A stretch of 64,000 bases of DNA from NCBI GenBank assembly GCA_964406465.1, contig CAYORT010000001.1, positions 62,001 to 126,000 of the forward strand, in the 5' to 3' direction. A model generated the notes under the pieces. It ran no database searches. It worked only from the letters and a program-made list of their open reading frames with translations, and was not told the DNA's origin. The position numbers and the translations under genes are program-made. This DNA is from JAHEZL01 sp964406465 (GTDB lineage Bacteria > Bacteroidota > Bacteroidia > Flavobacteriales_C > GCA-002722245). Numbering within the stretch: the stretch's first letter is position 1; each line of letters starts with the position of its first letter. Shown piece by piece: positions 53,402 through 60,876 of the stretch.

Positions 53402-54169
53402 TTATTTTTTTCCGCTGATAATAATAATTTCTTTTACTGGAAATTCTTTTGCTTTTTTGTAAATATCTAATGCTGAAATAATTTCATTCTTCGATAAATT
53501 GTTCGACATAAAACTTGAGTTGATCCAAGTCTTTAAGTTTTTCAAATATGGTATCCAAGTTTTATCTGTAACGTTTTCCAAGATGATTTCTTTGAAACCA
53601 GTTTTTTCAAAAAGTGTTAGGTATTCCGCTGATGTAATGTTGTTGCTGTCTGGTGTCATCCATTGAATTCCTTTATTTAATGTTTTTTCGAATAAAAAGT
53701 CGGCTATTGCAATGGTGCCATTTGGCCGCAAGATTTCGTAAGCCTTTTTTAGAAATTGAGATCTTGACGGAAAATGCAATGCAGCTTCAATACTAATAAT
53801 GGTATCGAATGAATCATTTTTAAAATTCATATTGCAAGCATCCATAGTTTCAAATGTGCAATTTTTGTTTAGTTTTTTACAGAAATCTATCTGTTCCTCG
53901 CTGATGTTAATTCCTGTAATTTCTTTGCACCAGTTGTTTGTTTCGATAAAATTGCAAACACTTCCTTTTCCACAGCCCACATCTAAAAGTGTGTTTTTAT
54001 TTCCACTATGTTTTTGAAGAAGATATTGCACTAAATTTTCACAAGCTTTTTTTTGTGAATCGATAGACTTGTCCCACAAGCCTACATTGTAATAGTCGCT
54101 GTTCTCAAAGTACTTATTGAAAACAGGGTAGCTCATTAATGAAGAATATTTTGTATTGAAAGTCGTCAT
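53402..54169 (-). CDS. SAM-dependent methyltransferase B (Erg6/UbiE-like)
   Basis: 255 residues. Motif I is LLDVGCGKGSVCNFI (around 61-75), motif II region FDTIISIEAALHFPSRSQFL and motif III LRPNGTIAIADFLFEK. The N-terminal segment YYNVGLWDKSIDSQKKACENLV matches small-molecule C/O/N-methyltransferases of the Erg6/TleD kind. It is clearly a paralogue of the neighbouring methyltransferase A (same length, aligned motifs, same ending KxxPVK), so a tandem duplication. It starts directly after methyltransferase A stops (0 bp). Confidence 0.88.
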   Translation of the reverse strand: MTTFNTKYSSLMSYPVFNKYFENSDYYNVGLWDKSIDSQKKACENLVQYLLQKHSGNKNTLLDVGCGKGSVCNFIETNNWCKEITGINISEEQIDFCKKLNKNCTFETMDACNMNFKNDSFDTIISIEAALHFPSRSQFLKKAYEILRPNGTIAIADFLFEKTLNKGIQWMTPDSNNITSAEYLTLFEKTGFKEIILENVTDKTWIPYLKNLKTWINSSFMSNNLSKNEIISALDIYKKAKEFPVKEIIIISGKK

Positions 54170-54940
54170 TTATTTTTTTGCATTAATAAGCAGATGATGT
54201 TTTACTGGCATTTCTTTGGTGCTTTTGTAAATGTTCATCATAGCTTTAATTTCATTTTTAGAGAGTGTATTACCAATAAATTCTTTTTCAATCCATTGTT
54301 TCAGGTATTTTAAGTAGGGTATCCAAGTAGAATTCATTACATCAATGATTTCAATGTTATTGAAGCCAGCGTTTTTAATTAAGCTTTCATATTCGTCAAC
54401 TGTTATATTTTTATCGGGATTCATCCAATTTAATCCATTTTGCAGAGGCGCATAAAACAGCACATCGCTGATAGATAGAGTGCCTCCTGGTTTAAGTATT
54501 TCGAAAGCTTTACTAATAAATATTTGACGAGAAGGGAAATGATTCACCGCGTCAATACTGATGATGGTGTCGAATTGATTGCTTTCAAATTGCATATCAC
54601 AAGCGTCCATCACTCTAAAATCAGCTTGAGGAACTAAAGTTTTGCAAAACGCAATTTGACTGTCGTTGATGTTAATGCCGCTTATTTTTTTATACAACAT
54701 TTCGTCGCTAATGTACTTGCACGCAGCACCTTTTCCGCAGGCTACGTCTAACACATGTTCCTTTTCTCCTTTGTGCGCATTTAGTAGTCTTCTAACCAAG
54801 TTTTCTGATGCTTCTTTTTGATTCATTGTGCTTTCTTCCCAAAAGCCAACATTGTAAAAATGACTGTAGTCGTAATATTTTTCAATTACAGCTGCGTTCA
54901 TCATTCCATTGTATTTTTTGTTGAACTTATCGTACATCAA
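54170..54940 (-). CDS. SAM-dependent methyltransferase A (Erg6/UbiE-like)
   Basis: 256 residues (second Met equally possible). Motif I VLDVACGKGAACKYI (around 62-76), acidic loop SGININDSQIAFCK, FDTIISIDAVNHFPSRQIF and LKPGGTLSISDVLFYAP. N-terminal FYNVGFWEESTMNQKEASENLV is the substrate-gating helix typical of small-molecule methyltransferases. Shares with methyltransferase B the C-terminal segment TWIPYLKxLKxWI. Overlaps P450 A by 14 bp. Two paralogues in one operon suggest two methylations or a dimer of unlike subunits. Confidence 0.88.
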   Translation of the reverse strand: MMYDKFNKKYNGMMNAAVIEKYYDYSHFYNVGFWEESTMNQKEASENLVRRLLNAHKGEKEHVLDVACGKGAACKYISDEMLYKKISGININDSQIAFCKTLVPQADFRVMDACDMQFESNQFDTIISIDAVNHFPSRQIFISKAFEILKPGGTLSISDVLFYAPLQNGLNWMNPDKNITVDEYESLIKNAGFNNIEIIDVMNSTWIPYLKYLKQWIEKEFIGNTLSKNEIKAMMNIYKSTKEMPVKHHLLINAKK

Positions 54941-56147
54941 ATGCTAATTTTTCAATTCCTCTAACTCTAAAATTGTTGATCCATTTTACTTCACCATTTA
55001 TTTTATATTCTTTGTAATGATTAAAGAAATTTTTAATAGCTACTCTGCCTTCTATTTCTGCCAAATGGGCGCCTAAGCAGTAATGATTGCCTACCCCAAA
55101 GCTAATGTGTGTATTACTTTCTCTAAAGATATCGAACTCATTGGAATTCTTAAATATTTCGCTGTCTCGGTTAGCCGCGTTAATGCTTCCAATAATTCTT
55201 TCTCCTTTTTTAATCTGTTGTCCGCGTATTACAACATCTTCAAGTGCAATTCTACTGAAGTAGGGGTTGGGACATTCGTACCTTAATATTTCTTTAATGG
55301 CTTTGTGGTAAAGTGTGTTGTCATTTTTTAGCGCTTCAATTATTTTTGGATTTTGGTACAATAGATAAATACCATTGCCAATTAATAATTGCGAAGATTC
55401 TTGTCCGGCAAACAAAAAGAAAATACAATTCCCTACAAATTCATCTGCCGTAATTTCTTTTTTTTCAACCAACTCTTTAAGAGATAAAATAATGCCTGGA
55501 TGGAGAGGGATGTTAGACTGTAATACATTAATAAAAATTTTAGCCAGTTCAACAATTGATAAATGCGCTAAAAACTCGTCTTTTTTGCTCGATTTTAATT
55601 TAAAATTTTGAAGTATGTTGGTGGTATGCTTTTTTAGCGCGACGATGTCTTCTGCATCCCAGCCCATTACTTTAAGCAAAACACGCATAGAGATTTCAAA
55701 TGCATATTCATTAATTATTTCAATGCTATTCGGGTGCTGTTGAAGAATGTCTTTTGAGATTGTTTCGCAGTGTTCTTCTAATTTAATTAATTGATCAGCG
55801 GCAAAGCATTTCATCAATTGTTTTCTAATTAGCAAATGTTTTTCTTCTTCAGCAAGTACCAGCCAATCTTGAACAATAAATTTTGCTTTTTGTAGTGATA
55901 ATTCAAGGTCGGTATTTTTTCCATTTGAAAAAATACTGGTCCAGGATGGAAGATTGTTTTTGTTGTATTTTCCTGGCGGACAAAAATTCTTGTTGCGCAT
56001 TAAATCCTTAACGTCTTCGTATTTAAAAAGTACCCATTTTTGCTCTTCTTCCCAAAAGTAAACAGGCTTATGCTCAAGCATTTCTTTATAGCAAGGGTAG
56101 GGATTTTGAAGGAATTCTTCAGCAAATGGATTAAATACTTTACTCAT
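54927..56147 (-). CDS. Cytochrome P450 A
   Basis: 406 residues, normal bacterial P450 length, no membrane anchor. The heme-binding loop is SFGVGNHYCLGAHLA with Cys357; the I-helix oxygen-activation motif is FAGQES (about 247-251); the K-helix E-x-x-R is E286/R289. The usual Thr of the I helix is replaced by Ser in GQESS, as in some crosslinking P450s. It stands in an operon with P450 B (1-bp gap) and the methyltransferases. Electron partners (ferredoxin, reductase) are not in the window. Confidence 0.95.
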   Translation of the reverse strand: MSKVFNPFAEEFLQNPYPCYKEMLEHKPVYFWEEEQKWVLFKYEDVKDLMRNKNFCPPGKYNKNNLPSWTSIFSNGKNTDLELSLQKAKFIVQDWLVLAEEEKHLLIRKQLMKCFAADQLIKLEEHCETISKDILQQHPNSIEIINEYAFEISMRVLLKVMGWDAEDIVALKKHTTNILQNFKLKSSKKDEFLAHLSIVELAKIFINVLQSNIPLHPGIILSLKELVEKKEITADEFVGNCIFFLFAGQESSQLLIGNGIYLLYQNPKIIEALKNDNTLYHKAIKEILRYECPNPYFSRIALEDVVIRGQQIKKGERIIGSINAANRDSEIFKNSNEFDIFRESNTHISFGVGNHYCLGAHLAEIEGRVAIKNFFNHYKEYKINGEVKWINNFRVRGIEKLAFDVR

Positions 56148-56148
56148 G

Positions 56149-57372
56149 TTAATCGATACAAAAAGTTAATTTTTTAAATCCACGAATTCCAAAAGAACTA
56201 ATTCTTTCGGGTGATTTTTCTTTAATGTAGAAATTTGGGTAATGCTTAACAAGATTCATCAACGTGCACTCATTTTCTACTTTCGCTAAGTAAGCACCTA
56301 AGCAATGGTGTCTTCCTATTCCAAAGGATAGATGTTCTTCTCCTTTACGATGAATATTCAATACGTTGGGATTGGCAAATTTCTGTGGGTCGCGATTGGC
56401 AGCCCCAGTCAAAATTCCAATTTTTTCACCTTGTTTAATCACCTTTCCATAAATATTGATATCTTCAGTAGCAATTCTAATTGAGCACTCCACCGGACCA
56501 TCAAAACGTATCAATTCTGTCATAATGGAAGGCAAGGTTGAAGGGTCGTTTAGTAAAATTTTATTTAATTCTGGTTGATTCTTAAAATTGAAAATATTAT
56601 TCCCGCTCGATACAGAAGTGCTTTCTGTGGCCGCGGTTAAAAATACGCATTGGGTAATAAATTCATCGGCCGTTAATTCGTTGTCGTGATGCATCGACAG
56701 CATAATATCGATTAGGCTATTTTTAGTTGCACAAATTTCTTTGGTGATGTATTTATTAAACTCTCTAGCCAGCGCAATAATAGCGAAATGTAAAGTGGCC
56801 TTTTCTTGTTTACTTGGATGAATTAGTATGATGTTGGCCATGTGATCGGTGAGAGGAAAAATTGTTTTTTGGTGAGATTCAGGAATTCCTAAAAGCGATG
56901 CCAGCACTTTAAAAGCAAATGGGCGTGCGTATTCTTTATTAAATTCAAATTCTTTTTTCGAAAAGAGTTTTTCGAAAAGTACTGTGGAGTACTGATTTAT
57001 TTCCGCTTCCATTGCTGCCATATTTTTAGGAGAAAAATACTTGCTCAGTATTTTTCTAAATGAAGCATGACGTTGCTCGTCGAAAAAAATGAACCAACTT
57101 AAAAATGAGCTTTCTGCCTTCTTTCCCAACTTAAAAAAATCTTGTCCGCTTTTGAAAAGTTCTTCCCATGTAGCGCCAAATTCTTTTTTTTCTGCTCTTG
57201 TAATATTGTGGTGAAGACATTGTTTGTTTCTAAAGAAGAATTCTGCCAATTCGTAATTAAATGTGTACCAAATTTTGTCTTCTTCGCTTTGATGCAAAGG
57301 ATCGTGTTCCCTCATCAATTCATAGAGAGCGTAAGGGTTTTCTATATCGCGACTAGATGGGTTGAATTTCAT
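56149..57372 (-). CDS. Cytochrome P450 B
   Basis: 407 residues. Heme loop SFGIGRHHCLGAYLA with Cys357, I-helix motif TAATES (about 246-251), K-helix E286/R289, and the heme-propionate segment DEQRHASFRKILSKYF. Its motif positions coincide with those of P450 A, so both derive from one ancestor by duplication. The start overlaps the cyclase-like gene by 20 bp. Catalytic residues appear complete; the substrate may be the peptide or the product of the cyclase-like protein. Confidence 0.95.
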   Translation of the reverse strand: MKFNPSSRDIENPYALYELMREHDPLHQSEEDKIWYTFNYELAEFFFRNKQCLHHNITRAEKKEFGATWEELFKSGQDFFKLGKKAESSFLSWFIFFDEQRHASFRKILSKYFSPKNMAAMEAEINQYSTVLFEKLFSKKEFEFNKEYARPFAFKVLASLLGIPESHQKTIFPLTDHMANIILIHPSKQEKATLHFAIIALAREFNKYITKEICATKNSLIDIMLSMHHDNELTADEFITQCVFLTAATESTSVSSGNNIFNFKNQPELNKILLNDPSTLPSIMTELIRFDGPVECSIRIATEDINIYGKVIKQGEKIGILTGAANRDPQKFANPNVLNIHRKGEEHLSFGIGRHHCLGAYLAKVENECTLMNLVKHYPNFYIKEKSPERISSFGIRGFKKLTFCID

Positions 57373-59386
57373 GTTGTTGATATTGATGTAGCATCTTTAC
57401 AACAGAGGCTGTGGTGAAAAGATTATTATGATCGTTCACTATAAAATAGTCTTCTTTTGCTTTTGGATGAGTTATTTCTGGTTTTGGCACGCGTAATTCA
57501 CTGCAACCTTTCCATTCGCCATCGGGACATATTTGAGCTATTACATGATTTACCAAAATGGGTAAATCACTCTTTTCATTCAATTCCATGCAAGTACAAA
57601 TAAGTAAGGAAAGATAATAAGAATTGCATGATTTATTTTGCGAAATATGCTGTAAGAAAAGTTCTTTTTCTTCTTGCACAAAATGTTTAAGTTCTATTTC
57701 ATTTGGTATGGATACGCTAGCTTTTTTATAAGCTACAATTGCCATATAAGTTGCATAGATAGGTGATGTCCACCAATAACTTTCCCAGTACCCTTTTTCA
57801 TGTTGTTTGGAAGAAAGAAAGGGCAATATTTTTTCGGCAAGTATTTGAGCTGTAACTGCGCTTACGCATAAATGTTCGGCGGTCCAACCGTCTACAGAAG
57901 TGTGCTTATCGAGTTGAGCATTTTCCTTTATTGATTCTTTGTTATAGTAGGTAACAACGCCATTGTTTTCAGAGAGGTATTGTAAAAGAATATTCTTGTT
58001 TCGATTCAAGAAATCAGAATCTATTTTTTCAGCGAGTAGTAAAGTCCACGAGCTGCTATCGGCATCGGTTGGTGTAAGAAAACTATAGCCCCAACCCTCG
58101 TTTTCTCGAAATGACTTTTTAAGCATTTGCCAAGCTAAATTTGCTGCTTTTTTGGCATCGGATTGTGGAAGAATGCATAAGATATTGGCAATATAAGCCG
58201 TTACCCATTGATCACTTGTTCCTGGGGGCAGCAAGTAATCTCTCCAATAGCCCGATTGCTGTTGGTTTGCAATTAAATACGCAACGCCTTTATCTATTGC
58301 ATTGCTAATGGAAAAATTTGTGTTGGGCGCTATTTTTTTTATGCTATTTGAAATCCATGTTTGTCCGTAACCCAAATACCCCTTCGCTTTTACATCATTA
58401 TTATCAATAGAAATTTTGCTGTGGTAGGTGAGTTGTTTTAAAATAGAGAACTGTTCTTTATGCTTATCCAGCGAATTAAGTATTAGTGCTTCGTGCCATT
58501 CTATATCATCAAAGGGAAAGAAGGTGCGATTCCATTGCGTAACGATGTTTTTACTTTCTGGGCTGCACAAGCCTTCTTTTACATACCACGAAAGAAGAAA
58601 GTCCCATCTGGGGTCGCGGTAGGGCATATTAAGAATAAAAGCTTCAATGCCAATGCGCGGTAGAATTTGATTCTTATAGACATCAAAACTCAAAATTACA
58701 TTGTCACTTATTTCAACAAGTTTGTTAAAATTATCTTGCACCAACAGCTCATTACCTGTCCAGCCCCATTTTTTTAAGAAAGGAAGCAAATCGTTGGGTG
58801 GAACGTTGTGAAGGTTGACGCGAACAACTTCTATTGGTCGTGAAAGCATTAAACCTAAATAACCCAAGTAGCTTCCGTTTGGTCCATTGAAAATGCAAGC
58901 TTCAAGCACTTGTTGATTATTCGTATAAAATGTCTCTCCTTTTAAGCTTGTAATTATTTCTTTACTAAGTTGGAGGGCATCGCTTTTATTTCTTTTAGAA
59001 CTTATCTTAAAAAAGGTTGAAGGAAGAGAGAGTTCATTAGCATCGACAGAAGTGTCAAATTCCAAATACATTCCTTCTATAAACCTGTTAAGTATGTGTT
59101 TTTCTTCTAACCAGCGTTCCATTAAAGAAAGCAGAGGTTTCCATTTTTCATCTTGGTGTAAAGTAGATTGTTTGAGCTGTTGTAAAATGGCATCTACATT
59201 ATCATCTATCTTCAAGTTTAAATGGAAATCGATTCCGTTTGCATGCAATAAATCGAACTCAAAAGCTACTTTGTTAAAATCGGGAAGTAAGAAGCAAAGT
59301 TTTTTTATTTCCTCCATTTGCTGAGGTGAAGTTAACATCAACAAATCTTTTTCAATTGTATTTACTAGATAAAGCGGAAGAGGCAT
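57353..59386 (-). CDS. Squalene-cyclase-like protein with novel N-terminal half
   Basis: 677 residues. The C-terminal half (about 355-670) is an alpha/alpha-barrel of the squalene cyclase/prenyltransferase-repeat type, with QW-like motifs QQQSGYWRDY (374-383), GWGYSFLTPTDADSSSW (431-447), GYWESYWW (532-539) and DGEWKG (622-627). D441-A-D443-S sits where class II terpene cyclases carry their catalytic DxDD, so the acid motif is partly kept. Residues 1-350 (for example FNGPNGSYLGYLGLMLSRP, LLPFLKKWGWTGNE) match no family I recognise. No prenyl-diphosphate synthase is nearby. It is the first gene after the lasso precursor and its hairpin. It may be a real cyclase or a peptide-modifying or scaffold protein using this fold. 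Confidence 0.75.
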   Translation of the reverse strand: MPLPLYLVNTIEKDLLMLTSPQQMEEIKKLCFLLPDFNKVAFEFDLLHANGIDFHLNLKIDDNVDAILQQLKQSTLHQDEKWKPLLSLMERWLEEKHILNRFIEGMYLEFDTSVDANELSLPSTFFKISSKRNKSDALQLSKEIITSLKGETFYTNNQQVLEACIFNGPNGSYLGYLGLMLSRPIEVVRVNLHNVPPNDLLPFLKKWGWTGNELLVQDNFNKLVEISDNVILSFDVYKNQILPRIGIEAFILNMPYRDPRWDFLLSWYVKEGLCSPESKNIVTQWNRTFFPFDDIEWHEALILNSLDKHKEQFSILKQLTYHSKISIDNNDVKAKGYLGYGQTWISNSIKKIAPNTNFSISNAIDKGVAYLIANQQQSGYWRDYLLPPGTSDQWVTAYIANILCILPQSDAKKAANLAWQMLKKSFRENEGWGYSFLTPTDADSSSWTLLLAEKIDSDFLNRNKNILLQYLSENNGVVTYYNKESIKENAQLDKHTSVDGWTAEHLCVSAVTAQILAEKILPFLSSKQHEKGYWESYWWTSPIYATYMAIVAYKKASVSIPNEIELKHFVQEEKELFLQHISQNKSCNSYYLSLLICTCMELNEKSDLPILVNHVIAQICPDGEWKGCSELRVPKPEITHPKAKEDYFIVNDHNNLFTTASVVKMLHQYQQHEIQPI

Positions 59387-59417
59387 TTACCGAATTTATT
59401 TATTAATCATGAAATAT

Positions 59418-59461
59418 ATCAAACAAAAAACACCTTAGTTTTAAGGTGTTTTTTGTTTGAT
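59418..59461 (-). terminator. Strong hairpin between lasso precursor and downstream operon
   Basis: Two perfect 20-nt arms (59418-59437 and 59442-59461) around a 4-nt loop; the stem core is CACCTTA/TAAGGTG extended by A/T-rich flanks with T-runs on both strands. On the minus strand it lies 36 bp after the precursor stop and 32 bp before the cyclase-like start. Such partial terminators after lasso A genes let the peptide be made in excess over the enzymes. Confidence 0.9.
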
Positions 59462-59496
59462 AAAGATATTCTTGATTATAGAACTTAATCGAAATT

Positions 59497-59628
59497 TTAA
59501 GAAGCATAAGTTACAGAACCACTGTGAAAACTTTCTGGGCCACCTCGATAGCTCCCCGCATTAGTTTTATCAATAGAAATATCTTTCAATTCAGGACTAA
59601 CCCATGTTTTTTTAGTTTCTTGATTCAT
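59497..59628 (-). CDS. Lasso peptide precursor, paeninodin-like
   Basis: 43 residues. The leader (1-23) carries W9-V-S-P12-E-L14, the aromatic-x-x-P-x-L motif bound by lasso RRE (B1) proteins, and Thr22, the conserved Thr at position -2. The predicted core is residues 24-43, AGSYRGGPESFHSGSVTYAS, with Ala1 and Glu9 (E32) placed for a nine-residue macrolactam ring. Paeninodin has the same layout: T-x before AG..., ring Ala1-Asp9 preceded by Pro8, and a C-terminal Ser that is phosphorylated. Bulky plug candidates in the tail are F11, H12 and Y18. The gene has its own promoter and hairpin. An HPr-kinase-like gene (62498) and a sulfotransferase are nearby. The leader could in principle serve another RRE-dependent RiPP class, but the ring spacing argues strongly for lasso. 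Confidence 0.85.
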   Translation of the reverse strand: MNQETKKTWVSPELKDISIDKTNAGSYRGGPESFHSGSVTYAS

Positions 59629-59656
59629 AAAATCGATGTTTTTAATTAAAGTGCAG

Positions 59657-59687
59657 CAAATCTAGATATTTTTTATTTGTTTTACAA
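59657..59687 (-). promoter_or_regulatory. Promoter of the lasso precursor gene
   Basis: Read on the minus strand: TTG at 59687-59685, a 20-bp spacer and TAGATTTG at 59664-59657, a full match to the Bacteroidota consensus. The ATG is 28 bp beyond the -7 element. The divergent P450 gene starts only 20 bp to the right of it, at 59707. Confidence 0.75.
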
Positions 59688-59706
59688 GTAAATCCTTTAT
59701 TTAAAG

Positions 59707-60869
59707 ATGGCAATCAACAGCAATAGCAAGGTATCATTTAATGAAGAACTTAATGAATGGAGAATAAGTGATTATTCTTTGTGCAAAAAAATATTGCAGT
59801 CGCCTCATTTTTCATTATTTGTTCGGCCCCTAGCTGTTTCCCCTCAGCTGCAATCATGGGAGAGCATATTGTTTTCAGCCACTGGAGGAACATTGGCTCA
59901 CAAATTACACAAGATTTCATATGGGGTTTTGCTAAATCCCTTCAAAACAAGATCTGATGAACCTATTCATAAACGATTGAGAAGCGAATTAGCGCCTTTC
60001 TTTAATCGATTTTCTGAGGAACAACTCCAAAGAGAATTGAGTTTGTTCATTGAAAAGCAAACAACAGCTTTGCGAGAAAGAAGTTCTTTTTACCTCATGA
60101 GTGAATTTGCAATGCCTATTGTTACTTATGGTATTATGCGCTCAATGGGTATTAAAATTATGATGTGGCGCGTTTTAATCAATGCTCATTAGCCTTGCAG
60201 AAATTGGCAGCCACCCCAGTCGTAAAGATGCATTCACCCGAAATGGTTGGCCAAATCATGTCGCTCATGCATTTCTTTGCAGATTATTATGCTGGTGTTA
60301 AACAAACCGATGAAGAAGGAATTATTTCTAAATTATTAGAGTTGGTTAAATCCAATGTTATCAATACAGAGGATTACTTTTATTTATGTTTGGCAATGTT
60401 TTCGGGTGGTTTTGAAACTACACCAGTAATGATCTGCAATGGCTTAAAATTATTGTACGAAAATCCAACACAGTTGCAATACTTGCTTAATCATCCTGCC
60501 GCTATAGAGGAAGTATTTTGGGAAGTAGGTCGTCTGAAATCTCCTACTATAAGTGTTTTCAGAAAAGTCAATGTTGAGGTTATTCTCGAAGGCTATAATT
60601 TTGAGCCGGGACAGAGAATTGTTTTGCTTATAGATGATGCCCATAGAAATGATTCTAATTTTAATGCATCTCCCCATTTCAATATTGAAAATTCTGCGAA
60701 AAAAAATTTAGTTTTTGGTGGTGGTAAATTTCATTGTTTGGCCCATGCACTAGGTAAAACAGAAGTAGAAATGGCTATTGCTCATGCGGTAAAGGATTTT
60801 CCTAATTATAGCATAAGATATCGAGAAGGAAAAGATAAAAAATTGAAATATCTGCAATTTATTAAATGA
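59707..60869 (+). pseudogene. Cytochrome P450 C, interrupted by a single-base frameshift
   Basis: About 386 residues if repaired. The first frame (59707-60192) reads to SMGIK and then runs out of homology to a stop; the second frame takes over at about 60156 with NYDVARFNQCSLALQKL. One extra A in the run of four at 60154-60157 restores a continuous P450, so this is either a homopolymer sequencing error or a recent mutation. The second part holds the I-helix SGGFETT, a K-helix E-x-x-R (EVGRLK) and the heme Cys in FGGGKFHCLAHALGK. This heme loop is unusual: Phe replaces the conserved His/Arg two before Cys and Ala the Gly two after it. Divergent from the lasso precursor, convergent with the halogenase. 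Confidence 0.8.
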
Positions 60870-60876
60870 TTCAATA

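Noticed and set aside
54927..59386. Pure terpenoid cluster (cyclase plus P450s plus methyltransferases)
   Set aside because: No prenyl-diphosphate synthase or class I terpene synthase is present, and the operon is led by a lasso precursor. It cannot be excluded, but it is not the simplest reading.
59707..60869. Two separate short genes in place of P450 C
   Set aside because: The two frames join into one complete P450 when a single A is added, and neither half alone has all the P450 motifs.
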